Origin: Pyrenopolyporus hunteri
Taxonomy: Eukaryota > Ascomycota > Sordariomycetes > Xylariales > Hypoxylaceae
Length of the DNA: 64,000 nucleotides
Reading direction: 5' to 3'
NCBI GenBank assembly: GCA_902806595.1
Contig: CADCXC010000038.1
Span: 1 to 64,000, forward strand
In this document: piece by piece, positions 43,356 through 55,411 of the stretch
Layout: the number at the start of each line of letters is the position of its first letter
Position numbering within the stretch: position 1 is the first letter of the stretch
Program-made: the position numbers and the translations under genes
The notes under the pieces: generated by a model
Told to the model about the DNA's origin: nothing
What the model saw: only the letters and a program-made list of their open reading frames with translations
Databases searched by the model: none

Positions 43356-44670
43356 CATCCCCTCGACGACTATATCTGGGCCGTGGAGCCCACTCGCAAC
43401 GGCGCGCTCTACGTGTGGACGCCGTCCGGCTTCGGGAGCGGCGTGGTGAGCACGGGCTTGACCATGAAGCAGCTGGTGGAAGAGTTCGGCTCGTACGCGG
43501 TCCAGAGTCCGCCCGTCGTCTATACGGGCCACAAGAAGACGACCATGATCACCTTGGACGCCGCGACCGGCCGCGTGCTGAAGTGGTTCGGGCAGGCCGG
43601 GTCCCAGGTCGACCAGAGCGCCACCTGCTTCCCCCCGAACGGGCGCTTCGCCGACTCGGGCAGCGAGGAATGCAGCGACAGCGGCGTCATCACCCTGAGC
43701 CGGACGGAGTACGTCGTCACCATCCACCGGTCCGACGACGGCAGGGAGATCGCTACCCTCAAGTACGCCGAGTGGGGTCCCAACAACTTCGACAGCGACC
43801 TTCACCAGCAGTACCGGGCGACGCAGGACAACCGGTACTTCACCAGCCAGCACGACGGCAAGGTCTACGCTCTCGCCTACCCCGCCGGCTCCACGTCCTT
43901 CGCGCTGCAATTCTCCGTCCCCGTCGCCCGCGTCTTCGACATCGCCAGGCCGGAGGACGCGCCCCCCGGCAGCAACCCCGAGCTCGTCCTGCTTCCGCAG
44001 CCGGTCCCCCCGGCCCGGGACGAGGACTCGGCCCGCGCCAGGAGCCACAGCGTCTTCCTCAACCAGACCGAATCCGGTAGCTGGTACGCCATGTCCGGCT
44101 GGTCGTACCCTCTGATCGTCGACGCGCCCGCGGCCCGGCTCAGCCGCAGGAACCGGTGGGATAGCGAGAACCTCTGGGACGCGCGCGACGTGCGCGACCC
44201 GGCCTGGGCCGGCGAGGCGTTGGTGGGTACGCACGTCTTGGGAAATCCCAGGAGCGTCGCGCAGCGGCCCCCGACCCTGCCGGCGACGTTACCCTCGTCC
44301 CCCTTCCCGCCCGAGCCCGAGGGCAACGACGACAACAACGAGTCTGCCGTGCCCACGCCGTTCCCCGACGCCGAACCCGACCCTCAGACCCTGGTCGATA
44401 CGGTCATCGGCCTTCCTCAGTACGCCGCGGATAAGACGGTGGATTTCCTGATGAACCCTATCCTGTTCCCCGTCCTCGTCTATATCCTGGTCCAGTACTA
44501 CAAGGACTTGGTCAGGTGGATCAAGCGACGTTTCAGGCCGAGGGAGTATCTCGACGCCGTCCCGTACGTGTCGTCGACGACGGGCCCGAACGCCAAGCAA
44601 ACCCGAGAAGCGGCTGCCGAGGAAGAAGGAGAAGAAAAAGCTGGGCCGCCACGCCCTGACGCGGGTGACG

Positions 44671-44711
<41 letters not shown>

Positions 44712-46514
44712 CAACGACAACAGCAGCAACGACAACAGCAAAAACAGGAGCCGATCGCCGTCGAAGGAGAAAGCGCCGGAAAGGCCGTTCCCGTTACCGT
44801 GTCCGTCGCGGAGCTCGAATCCGGACAGGTAGACGGCGATCGCGAACAGCAGCAGACGGAGGTCGACTCTCCCGAGAAGAAGAAGAAGGCTCACCGCGGG
44901 AGGAGGGGGGGCGTCAAGCATCGGAAAGGGGCCAAGAAGCAGCGCGATGGGTCCGAGAATTCGGCCGACAACGCTTCGCCGGACGCCGGCGAGGGAATCC
45001 CCGGCCTCCAAAACCTCGGCCTGCCGCCTAAGCTGGAGCCGAACGTCACGACGATGAGCAACGACCCCGAGGACGTGAGCGGCCCCATCGTCAGGATCGG
45101 GGGCATAGAGGTCAACCAGGACGAGCAGCTCGGCATGGGTAGCAACGGCACCATCGTCTTCGCCGGAAAGTTCCACGGGCGAGACGTTGCCGTGAAGCGC
45201 ATGCTCACCCAGTTCTGGGACATAGCCGCCCAGGAGACTCAGCTGTTGCTGGAGAGCGACCACCACCCCAACGGTACGTACGGATGCGGCACCGCCTGCT
45301 CTTTCTTTCATCCACGATCCGAAGTCACCTAATGCTTGTCGTTGCGCGGGCTGCTAACCTTAGGTCGTCTAGTGATCCGATACTTCGCCATGTCCAAGAA
45401 CGACAGCTTCTTGTACATAGCGCTGGAGCTGTGCCAGGCCTCGCTGTCGGACATCATCGAGAAGCCCGCCATGTACCGGGACCTGGCCCGGGCGGGCGAG
45501 ACGGATCTGCCCCGGGTCCTGCTGCAGATCGCGCACGGCCTGGGATTCCTCCACGACCTCCGCATCGTCCACCGCGACCTGAAGCCGCAGAACATCCTCG
45601 TCACCATGGGCCGCGACGGGAAGCCGCGGCTCCTCGTGTCGGACTTCGGGCTGTGCAAGAAGCTCGAGGGAGGGCAGTCGTCGTTCGGCGCGACCACGGC
45701 TCACGCGGCGGGCACCTCGGGCTGGCGCGCGCCGGAGCTCCTCCTGGACGACGACGCCCGCGAGTCGACCTCGATGTCCGCGGCTAGCACGCATAGCGAT
45801 TCGAGCCAGCTGGTGAGCGCGGACGTGATGCCCAACCGCCGCGCCACCCGCGCGATCGACATCTTCAGCCTCGGCCTCGTCTTCTTCTACGTGCTCACCA
45901 AGGGCCTGCACCCTTTCGACTGCGGCGACCGCTACATGAGGGAGGTCAACATCCGGAAGGGGCAGTTTAACCTGAAGCCCCTGGACGTGCTGGGCGACTT
46001 CGCGCACGAGGCGAGGGCCCTGATCGAGACGATGCTCCGGTCCGACCCGAGGGCGCGGCCTTCGGCCAAGGACGTCATGTCGCACCCGTTCTTCTGGTCC
46101 GCGAAGGAGCGGCTGGCCTTCCTCTGCGACGTGTCGGACCACTTCGAGCTGGAGCCGCGCGACCCGCCGTCCAGGGCCCTGGCGGAGCTGGAGGCGCGTG
46201 CCCCGCAGGTGTGCCGCGGCGACTTTCTCAAGGCGCTGCCCAAGGAGTTCGTGGATAGCTTGGGTAAGCAGCGCAAGTACACGGGCTCGAAGCTCCTGGA
46301 TCTGCTGCGGGCTCTGCGAAACAAGCGGTTCCATTACGGGGACATGAGCGAATCCCTGAAGAAGATGGTAGGGCCGTTGCCCGACGGGTACCTGAGTTTC
46401 TGGACCAGGCGGTTTCCGAACCTGCTGATCGTGTGCTGCACGGTCGTTTATAAGCTGAACCTCGAGGAGTTGGATACGTTCAAGGAGTATTTCAAGCCGA
46501 GGACGCCCCTGTGA
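42579..46514 (+). CDS. ireA: ER stress sensor kinase/endoribonuclease Ire1
   Basis: Exons 42579-45273 and 45373-46514, 1278 residues; intron with GTACGT donor and CTAACC branch, spliced at GTCGTCTAG so that HHPN joins VIRYFAM. The N-terminal signal sequence has a KVLLALAVFLLPWLQLVDA core. The luminal domain senses unfolded proteins (VEDYVLLATVDGHLYAVNRE and following). One membrane helix lies at about 625-645 (PILFPVLVYILVQYYKDL). The linker has a polyGln run and a basic patch. The kinase domain from ~845 shows GMGSNGTIVFAG, the VAVKRM lysine, HRDLKPQNIL (~967) and SDFGLCKKL (~988). The C-terminal KEN ribonuclease domain includes KRFHYGDMSESLKKMVGPLP and FWTRRFPNLL. In fungi Ire1 cleaves the HAC1/hacA mRNA intron to start the unfolded protein response. 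All key motifs are present, so it should be functional. Two low-complexity insertions are described among the findings. Confidence 0.95.
43300..43362 (+). repeat. Hexanucleotide repeat coding (Asp-Arg)n(Asp-His)n in Ire1
   Basis: GACCGC units followed by GACCAC units encode an alternating Asp-Arg then Asp-His tract of about 20 residues inside the luminal half of Ire1, probably a surface loop. It keeps the frame because the unit is 6 bp. Confidence 0.9.
44673..44751 (+). repeat. CAG/CAA repeat coding polyGln in the Ire1 linker
   Basis: About eleven CAG codons, then mixed CAA/CAG/CGA codons, encode a Gln-rich run in the cytosolic linker between the membrane helix and the kinase domain. The pure CAG portion is likely length-polymorphic. 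Confidence 0.92.
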
Positions 46515-48315
46515 GCCTTGCCTAGGTAGCTAGTTACGTATTCGAAGCGAGTCGTCTATCTTGTTCCTCGTTCCCCCTTGTTCCGATGTAAGGTGCCTAA
46601 GTTCCTCTAAGTTCCTCCAAGTTCCTCTAAGTTCCTCTAAGTTCCTAGGTAGGTAGGTAGACGAACAGCAGGCGGAGGCACCTATCGCGCTTCGGGAGAC
46701 CTAACTCAAGCAAGACCTCCGTCCGGCTCGTTATCAATACCTATAGGTGTTCGTTACATACCCTCGTACGTAAGAATGCAGTGTTTCCTACATGTATGTC
46801 CGCAGGTGAAGTACGTGCATACCCGGTGCGCCGGTATTGAGGGTGTACCGCCCTTCATCCCTGCGTTTTACCCATGTGCGGGTACCTCCGTGTATTCTCA
46901 CACGCCCCTCGACCTCGGATTCACGCGTTTCTTTCCATCACGCGTGACCTACTATCATCACTATCATAATTGAAGACCTACCCACCTAGCTACCTACGTA
47001 TCTAAAGTCGGCTTTGAAGTTGGCATAACACCTTTCGCTATAGCCTTCGAAGTGCCATGACGATAAGCGGTACAAAAGATACGGTATCAAACGCATATGT
47101 GATCGTCTAGGGAGTCTCCGCGAACCCCGGTAACTTAGCCGTGCGCCAAAACGACTCGTCATTCTCTGGGTAGTTCGTATGTCGCTTGGAACATCTTATA
47201 CTGTACGGTATACGTATCGATCATCCCAGCTAGTGAATCCGCGATTCCGCTGCATAGGTACCTACTTACCTTAAAACGAAGACCCGTGGTAGGATCTAAT
47301 CTCCCCTCTTCTTGGGTACTCTTTATTATATTGGTTCCCCTTCTCGGGGAATTTGGTTGCCGGCCTACGTAAATGCTCCTACGCTTTCGATTGCCCGAAT
47401 ATTACAAGTCGTATATAGATGGATAGAAGGGGTAGGTACCTACTATTACTATTTGCACCTTTAACACGTCGACATATATAGGGCTACCTCCTACCTAAGT
47501 ATCTGCTACCTAGGGGGTAGATCAGCCTATTCGACGCGATTGTGCTTCTTCCCTCCGGATACCTCGTGCGTGCCATAGCCGTTGAACGTGATTAATACCT
47601 TACCTATAGGTATCGATCTTGGTGGCATATGTACCTACCTACCTGCTCTACCCAGTACCTTGGTGAAATACCTAGGTGAATGGCATAACGGGTAATCATC
47701 CTCACATCGCCGGGGCGATGGTAAACTTCGCCCATACCTACATGGTTACCTACCTACTTACCTTACATAGGTACCTTACCTACTCTCACAACCACCTTAC
47801 ATACCTACTCTCACAACCCTAACCTTGCCGTAAGAATAAGCATCAGCATCGCATCGCCTTCTTCCCCGTACACTTAGGGTTACCATTATTCTAATCGTCG
47901 CGACCTCGGTCATTTCTGGCATCATTTCTGGTTACGTTTACGTTCCCGGAAAGGTATCCTATAACCTCCCGGCACCTAGGCGGTTGTATCTCCTCGCTGC
48001 CTGGGTTAGGTACATGCTCGCACGAGTGTCACCGCGAAACTCGCTCCGAGAACAGTCAAGGCTGGCATTATATGGGCAATCGTTCCCGACCCACCTCGAC
48101 CCCTTCATCCATAGCCTATCTCGACCTCCTCTAGGTCGGGTCACCTCTAATTACACGCTTCGTAACGATATCGTCTGTTGGCCTCGCCTATGGGCTCTTT
48201 CTTGCCTCTCCCCTCCTCCCCGCGGCGTCTACCTTCTGCCAAAGGCCCCCTTCCGATCGGGGCGTAGCTCGGGTCTCGTTGCTTTGGTAGGCGCGTGTGA
48301 CATGGTCTCGTCGCC
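46515..48315. other. Intergenic, repeats, no gene seen
   Basis: An AAGTTCCTCT 10-11 bp tandem repeat lies at 46600-46648, AGGT/ACCT tracts at 46645-46660, 47630-47645 and 47745-47800, and an isolated ACCCTAACC at about 47813-47822. The frames leading into 48316 are probably leader sequence of the next gene. Confidence 0.55.
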
Positions 48316-51300
48316 ATGCCCGTCGCTTCCAAGACGTCGGAGCGGCCCGACATCCCTGGAGGCAACCGAGCCGCATCGGTCGGACCTGCTCTGGCTCGGC
48401 GGAATACTCCCAAGGGTAAATCTAGGGGGGATCGACCGCAGACGCCTAACGCCAAACGCGGACTCGCTGTGGAGGACTCGGGTATGCCTCGGCCTAAGCT
48501 TGAACCAGCCGTCAAGGGCTTCCCTAGGTCTCGGCCTGGGCCTCCTACCTCCCAGACAGCAAGGAGCCGCGGAACGAGAGAAGCCGCAGCGGATGTCCCC
48601 GACCTTATCAGCGTGAGGGCTCGAGCGGCCGACCGTCTTGAAATCTTGGGACCGCTCAGGAAGGGAACGCTACCGACGGCTATAGATTTGAGCGAGTCGT
48701 TAGGTAGCTGCGGGCAGACGCCTCGTGGGGGTCGTCGGGACCCCTACGATGTCCCCTCCGACAGCGAACCTAGCAGTTCTCCGACGCGCGGGCGTACATG
48801 GGTCTCTACCTCTCGTAACGCGGCGTCGTCCAAGGAGGCGAGGGTGAATGGCGCGGGCTCCTCGAGGGACCACGCTTGCACCCTCAACTCAGCTTCCCGT
48901 GGCCGTGCTACGGAGCCGTCCGCTCCCACAAACGCTTCTAAAGCGGTTCATATCGCGGAAGCATCTCCTCGTCGCCCACGCATGCCAGGAAAGGCGCGTA
49001 CGGATATCCAGGCCATCTTGCTCGACTCCGGCGGGGAGGAGCTAGAGTCTCGCACCAAGCCTAGTTCTTCGCGGCGCATCCCGGCCAGGATCCCGTCGGA
49101 CGCGGAGATCATATCGCTGACGGGTTCCTCGCCCGCGTCTGACGGAACCGAGCCGGCTCAGGTATCGACACCCGTGCGCCCGTCTGCCAAGGCTATGGGG
49201 AAGCGTTCGCATCACGCTGTCGATAGCCATCTGAATATGGTGTACCGGGTCGGTAAAGGCTACGACGCGGCCGTAGCCGAGCCGGGTGCGACATCCGTCT
49301 ACGGAAATTCGACGCCGGGCTCCCGCGTCCGTCCCGAGCCCGACGGACGTGCGTCTCCTACCCCAAATAACGAGCGCCGGACGCCTATCCCGAAAGTCGA
49401 GAGTGACCCGGCTGGCCACCCCTCGGCTAACGGGGTTGGGAATCTGCAGAGTCGGTATGATCAGGGGGTCGTCTTAGCTAGTAAGAAGAATGAGGATGCT
49501 GAGCGACGCGCGAGACGCGGAAACCCCGTACAGATAGACCGGGGGCCGGGCCCCGCGAAGATTCGGACCACTTCCGGTACTCCCAATAGTCGGACGAGCA
49601 AGGTAAAAGCGACGAGCGCTGCGGCCGGAGAAGAAGCCGCCACGCCGAGGCGTCAATCTCCAAGAGCCGCAGTGCAGGCGCTTGCGAAGCCGTGCCCTGA
49701 ATCTGGTCTAACGTCACCGAACGAGAAGGGTTCGCTTTCGCCTCCGACGTCACCTACCATCCTCGAACGACTCTGCTAACGCGATTATAGGGGCGGACGA
49801 GCCTGTTGCCGATTCCCTATCGAGACGACCCGACGTATCCGGCGACGGATATGAACCTTCTTCCAACAATGAACGGAAGCTGAGCGTGGTTCCGTACAAC
49901 GGGCGACCGCCGCCACCTCCGCAACGTCGAACCGCGAGCCCGTCGGGAGACGTAGCAGATACGTCGCTGCTATCCAACTCCGGGGTTAAGCTTCGCGGCG
50001 GGTGTTATCCAAAGCCCGCCATTATCACGCCCGCCCCAACCAACAAGCTAAACCGTGAGAACAGGGGGAAGGGTTCGGCTACCGCACCGTCCGCAGAGTC
50101 CAAGTTTGGCCGAGGCTACTCGAAGCGTGTACGCGACGCCTTTTCCGACGCGTCCGATCCGTACGAATCCCAAGGCGAGGCGGGACAAGACTTAACGAGA
50201 CGGCAGGCGGTCCCGGAACGTCAGCGCATCGGCGGCGACGCCACCCCACGCCAATTCGCGCAGCCCTGCAGGAAGCCGTGGTGGAATCCGCAGGCCTGGA
50301 TAGATAGATACGAAACCGGGTTCGTGCCGGGCGAGGACGGGAGGCTCTGGCTAGGAGAGGGGCCGTTCGTTGGATGGATCTCGGATGGCCCCGGAAAGGG
50401 CAGCTACATGCCCGGCTTCGAAGCACCGGACGACGAGACGATTGCCGGGGCGGAGGAGACCGCTATTCTCAGGTTTCATCCGACCTGGTCCGACTCGGAC
50501 TCTGAGCAGCACGATAATCGCGAGGCCGGCCACCAAGACGACGCGAACGGCGGCTACCTGTCGTCGGACGCCGAGGGACCTCGGAACGGCGAAGGCGGCA
50601 TCGGCAGAGAAGTAGCCTCGAGCGCCGGCCGTAATGCGGCGGCGACGGACAACCTAACGTGCGGGAAGGGCGATCCGGGGGGGCAAGGATCGCACCGTAG
50701 AGCGTCGACCCCGGAAGCACGGTCGCGAGAGCCGGAGTCTTTCGCTAAGGCTAGAGCTTCGGAGCGAGAGGAGCGGATGAAGAGGACGAAGCAGTACGTG
50801 CTTTCCAACACTCCCGTCAGCTCCGGAAAAGATACCAGCTCCCGGCAAGCGGCTGATTACTCCGGTCCAATTAGAAGCGGAACCCCGAGGGGACTTTCTA
50901 CGTATCCGACGCCGGCCACGAATAATCTCGACGGCGATTCGTCGCCGCCGTCGGCGGTATCTGAGGCGACGTCCACGCTTATTAAGCGGCAGCTGGTAAA
51001 CGATTGCGCCCCGCCGTCGAACCAGGAGTCGGCGGGGCTGGCGAGCTCAAGTCCCGCGAAGCAGCGCGTTGGGAGTTTGCCTTCGGGCCTGGACGCTGGC
51101 GAACGGATCGACTCCGGCTCCGATTCCGACGCGAGCCAGCCCAGCATCAGCAGCAGCGAACCCAGCTCCGGTATCCCCGCTCGACTTCCGCGCAAGACGC
51201 CGACAAGGCGGCGCGAGAGTACGCCCGTCAGGTTAGAACAGCACCCCGGCGCCATATTTATCGCGAACGGGATCGCCGAGAGGCGCACGACGAGGCCGCT

Positions 51301-52119
51301 AGTAGAGCGGTCGCCCTCGACAGCCAGATCGAGCCGACGAGAGCGCGACGCCGAGCCAACCGACACGATCGCCTCACCCGAATCGCGAATACCGCCTAAA
51401 GCGACTCCGACCGAGACTAATATAGTGGTCAAGTTGCCGGCTCTGACAGCGGAAAAGCGAGCCGAATACGGCGTGACGTCTCCGATAGACGACGTCGGCA
51501 GCTCCTCTACGGCACTCCCGAAGACTTTCAAAGAATTTAACGAGGCTGCTACCGAGAGTTCGAAGGTCGACGCCGACGATTCCGGAGAGGAGACGCTCAA
51601 CTACGTGCTACGTCAATCGCCTAGTTGGTTGAACAGCGTCACGGAGTTGACGGGGTTTGGCGAGGCGAGAACCGCGGAAACATCCGCGAAGCCCGCGCGT
51701 AAATCGTCGTCGAAAAAGCCGCCTACCGTTAGCACGACGGAGAGAGCTATACAAAAACCGAGGGGGAAACCTTCGGACGGGGGGTCGTTCGTGACGGCGC
51801 TAAATGTGAGCGGGAGGGCCCGTGGCCGCGCGAACATAGTTCACACATTGCTAACGAGGAGCAGGGTGCTGCCGCCGAACGGTCACCGAAATTCCCGAGA
51901 CCCCAACCGGAAGTTATGGCGACGAGCGGCGACGAAGCCGATAGGCGATGTTCCGTAAGCTCCAAGTCGAGGGAGAAACGGAAAGGTTCCGAAACAGGCT
52001 TTTCGACAGCCGACGAAGCTCCTCCCCTCAGCAAAAGGCAGAAGACGGATGTTGGGCGAGACCAGAAAAAGAAACGCAAGCGTGTTCAAAGACGAAGGCG
52101 CCGAGGGCACCAGAAAGGG

Positions 52120-52157
<38 letters not shown>

Positions 52158-52194
52158 CAACAACGACAACAACAACGACGGTAGCGTATGCTAG
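48316..52194 (+). CDS. Large disordered basic protein, function unknown
   Basis: Start at an ATG in good context (CGTCGCCATGCC). I join three exons: 48316-49705 (or 49729), 49791-51790 and 51865-52194. Intron 1 has a clear TGCTAAC branch and TTATAG acceptor but an ambiguous donor (GTCTAA at 49706 or GTTCGC at 49730, both in phase). Intron 2 (51791-51864, GTGACG, branch GCTAAC, GCAG) is in phase and leads into a better C-terminus than the unspliced frame. The product of about 1240 residues is Ser/Pro/Arg/Lys-rich and mostly disordered. One conserved-looking globular island lies in exon 2 (KPWWNPQAWIDRYETGFVPG, GRLWLGEGPFVGWISDGPGK). The end has a nuclear-signal-like basic tract (KKKRKRVQRRRRRG) and a polyGln run. 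It is probably nuclear by inference. I do not recognise the family; intron 2 could be absent. Confidence 0.65.
52123..52154 (+). repeat. CAG repeat coding C-terminal polyGln
   Basis: About ten CAG codons near the end of the large disordered protein, followed by CAA/AAC codons (Gln/His/Asn/Asp). Confidence 0.9.
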
Positions 52195-53869
52195 GCGTCT
52201 CGATACAGCCACTCTTTGACGAGAAGTCTAGGGTTATCTCACAGTATTGAGAGGCACGCCTCTTGGCTGATTGGAAGCATTGGAAGCATTGGAAGCATCG
52301 GAAGCATCGGAAGCATCACAGACATCAGAGGCATCAGAGGCACCCGAGATTACGAGCGAGTGAGAGCGAGTGAGAGCGAGCGGCAATGCACCAGATACCC
52401 AGGGAGTTTAACCCGAATCCCTGGTATTACATACTAGAAAAGGATCGCCGTCGGTAATAGTGTGTGGCCTCGATAGAGGCAATCTCGGAACACGGAATAC
52501 GAGCGACCAGACGTCGGGTCTCTTTCCTTCGTGCTGCCAATTCGCGAACAGGTCTATGTGGAGGGAATTGGCATGTCGGCTAGCTGAGGCATCTATGAGA
52601 CGAACTACCAAAGGGGGGACGTGACCATGTCGGGAGTCGCGCATATACATGTACGTGTAATCGGAGCGGGAGAGGGAGTAGGTACGCGGGTGTAGGGTGG
52701 TATGGTGGTACGTTTCCGAAAAGCTGCATGTAGCTTACCTCCCGTCCTGTCCTTACCTAATAATTCTGGTTCTTATCCTCTTCCCGAATACGGTAGCTAT
52801 TGCTGTTTGCGCTATGGTTTCTCAATCTGGACTACGTTACAGATCCGCCCCCCATGAACGTCTTATCATGTTTATCACACTTTCCAGCTTCGAACTCGCT
52901 GCTTGCCTTCGGATAATCCCCGCGAGCCGTCGTGCGAGTTATCGCAGCGAAGGATGGTGGAGTTTCGGGCTTATTATACGGAGTTCGTGTCTGGTCGGTG
53001 TACGCGTTAGGCATTTGTCGCCAATGAGGATGCGGGGGACGTCCCGGGATTGGTGGGCGATTCGAGACTGTATTAGGACTCTAGGCAGAACCCCCCCTCC
53101 TCCTCGAGATGTCGGGCTATACACCCCCTTCTTACTCAACGTATAGATCGCGCGGATCTGTCGGAACGAACCTATGCCAATCCCGCATCTCGTCCATACA
53201 AGACTCGCCTCAACCCCCCCTTCCCCCTCCTTCACATACGTACGATTCATATACATACGACGCAGAAGCTTCCTAGATCTGTAGGGCTGCGGCTATAACT
53301 TCGTTATCCTTGCCCGACTTAATCGATCGCGTCTGCTTCGCGCCGTCTACTTCATGCTGCCCAGAGGACGCAGGCGTCGGCTGCTCGGCATTTCTCGAGA
53401 ACCCATATCACGATAATCATGAAGCTGCGGTGAACAAGTACCTTTCAAGGCATCGCATTCGTCATCGTGGCTAGCTGTCTATCTAGTCTATATCTATTTC
53501 GATTCGCACCGGTACTTTTAATAGACACCTCTTTTATGTACTCCTCTTCTTCTTCACCCTTCTTTTGACAAGCGCCGGAATGTCAAAACGCCGGAACGGA
53601 AACGCGAGGTCGCGCGGATATATACCTATATATCTCTAGAGGCGCCGGGCAACGCCGCTTAGACGACCGGCTATGCAGAAACGGAAAACCGGAGACGCGG
53701 CGATCGACCGCCGCATCGGCCGGCGCGCGTCTCTGCTGCTCCAGCATATCCAAACCCTTGCCGGCGCTGCCGCTCAGATTCTTGCCTCTCGACGAGAACT
53801 CTCGAGGAGGGCTACGACGACGACGACGACGATCCTCGATGTCGTCGTCGCCGGTTTTGCGGGCTCTGC
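52195..53869. other. Intergenic, no supported gene
   Basis: GGAAGCATT/GGAAGCATC 10-bp tandem repeats lie at 52262-52318, passing into GAGCGAGTGA repeats to about 52382. A 149-codon + frame at 52697-53146 has a hydrophobic start but a composition typical of chance frames; I do not call it. A poly-GAC/GAT tract at 53815-53850 is just downstream of the desaturase stop. Confidence 0.55.
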
Positions 53870-55411
53870 TCACTGGGGCGGGCTCATCTTCGCAGGTTTC
53901 GTGCCCAGGCCGTTCGAGTTCCTGAAGAACAGGACGCCCTTCCCCTCTCCCTTGGCACCCTCGCTAGGCTCGACCCACTGGCACATCCTAGCGCTACGCC
54001 ACATGGCCTTGATGAAGCCGACGGAGCCGTCCTTGGTATCCGACCGGTAGTGGCGGCCCATGACCTTCTTGATGGCCTCGCTGGCCTCGTCGGCGTTGTA
54101 GAAGGGGATGGTGGAGACGTAGTGGTGCAGGACGTGCGTCTCGATGATGCCGTGCATCAGCTGGCGACCGATGAAGCCGAACTCGCGGTCGATCGTCGCC
54201 GCGGCGCCGCGGACGTAGTTCCACGACTGGGGCTGGTAGTGGGGGAGGGACGGGTCGGTATGCTGCAGGAAGGTGATGGCGACTGCGCCGAGGTTAGCGG
54301 TCGATCAGGCAGGATGGTTGGATTAATCGGGTCGGGGGCGGCCGCGCGACGACGCGCGTCGGACGAGGATGGACTTACCGAGCCAGTGGTGGACCCAGAA
54401 ATAGGGCACGAAGTACCAGACGAACAGGTTTCCCCATCCGAACTTGTTGCCGAGGAAGGTCAGGACCGAGATCGTGATGGCCAGACCCAGGTCGCTCAGG
54501 ACGATCAGCTTGGCGTCCTTAGCCTCGAAGAGGGGGCTGGAGGGGTTGAAGTGGTTGACGCCGCCGAGCAAGCCGTTCTTCTTGCCTCTCCCGCGCCCCT
54601 CGCTCTGCCGTTCGTGGTGGTTGTGCCCGGTCACGTTGGTCAGGAGGTAGTTTTGCCAGCCGACGAGCTGCTGGCCCACGAGCGACAGGAGGGTGACGAT
54701 GGGCGTCTCTTCGCCGAGCTCGGCGAGCTCGTGCGCCAGCTTCCCGAGACGGCTCGCCTTCTCCTCGCGGGTCTTGGGGACGAAGACCATGTCGCGCTCC
54801 ATGTTACCGGTCGCCTTGTGATGCTTGCCGTGCGAGATCTTCCAGCTGAAATACGGCACGAGGAGGGAGGAGTGCAGGATCCAACCGACGGTGTCGTTGA
54901 GGACCTTGGAGGTGCTGAAGGACTGGTGGCCGCACTCGTGGGCCAGCACCCAGATGCCGGTGCCGGAGAGGCCCTGGATGAAGGTGTACAAGCCCCAGAG
55001 CGCGGCGCGGGCCGGGGTGTAGGGGACGTTTTCCGGGGTCACGTAGGTGTGGAAGAGGTAGAAGGTGGCGGCCAGCTGGGCGACGTCGCGGAAGACGTAG
55101 TACAGGCCCTTGGCCGCGGAACGCTCGTAGCAGTGCTTGGGAATGGCGTCCCGGATGTCCTTGATGGTGTAGTCGGGGATCTCGAACTCGTTCCCGTACG
55201 TGTCGATCAGCTTGCCGTGGGAGACGCTGCCGGATTCGAGGGAGGACATGGAGGAGAGCGAGGTAGAGGATGCCGAGGGCCGAGGCGAATCCACCGGGGA
55301 GCCGATGGCGGTGGATGGGGAGGATACGTCGGTGTCCGCCGTAGTGGACGTGATGGTCCTGCGGAGGGCGGGATTCTGGCGCGGGACGCCGGTAGCGGTT
55401 GCGGAGGCCAT
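53870..55411 (-). CDS. Oleate delta-12 fatty acid desaturase
   Basis: Exons 55411-54379 and 54282-53870, 481 residues; the intron (96 bp) has GTAAGT, branch GCTAAC and GCAG, phase 1. The N-terminal ~60 residues are Ser/Thr-rich. The membrane-bound di-iron desaturase core shows all three histidine boxes: HECGH (158-162), HGKHH (194-198) and HVLHH (394-398). Diagnostic delta-12 (FAD2) context surrounds them: KATGNMERDMVFVPKTREE, YFVPYFWVHHWL and STIPFYNADEASEAIKKVMG. Several hydrophobic helices flank boxes 2 and 3. The enzyme converts oleoyl to linoleoyl chains on ER phospholipids and supplies polyunsaturated membrane lipids. The start ATG (55409-55411) gives a normal family length. A delta-15/omega-3 enzyme would be the main alternative; the box context favours delta-12. 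A long antisense frame over the gene is a shadow. Confidence 0.93.

Noticed and set aside
43142..44234. Long frames on both strands (312 and 316 codons)
   Set aside because: Shadows of the Ire1 luminal domain; composition is Arg/Pro/His-rich and lacks any domain.
45369..46334. 321-codon - strand frame
   Set aside because: Antisense to the Ire1 kinase and ribonuclease domains.
52697..53146. 149-codon + frame with hydrophobic start
   Set aside because: No homology recognised, no coding-like codon pattern and no spliced context; could be chance.
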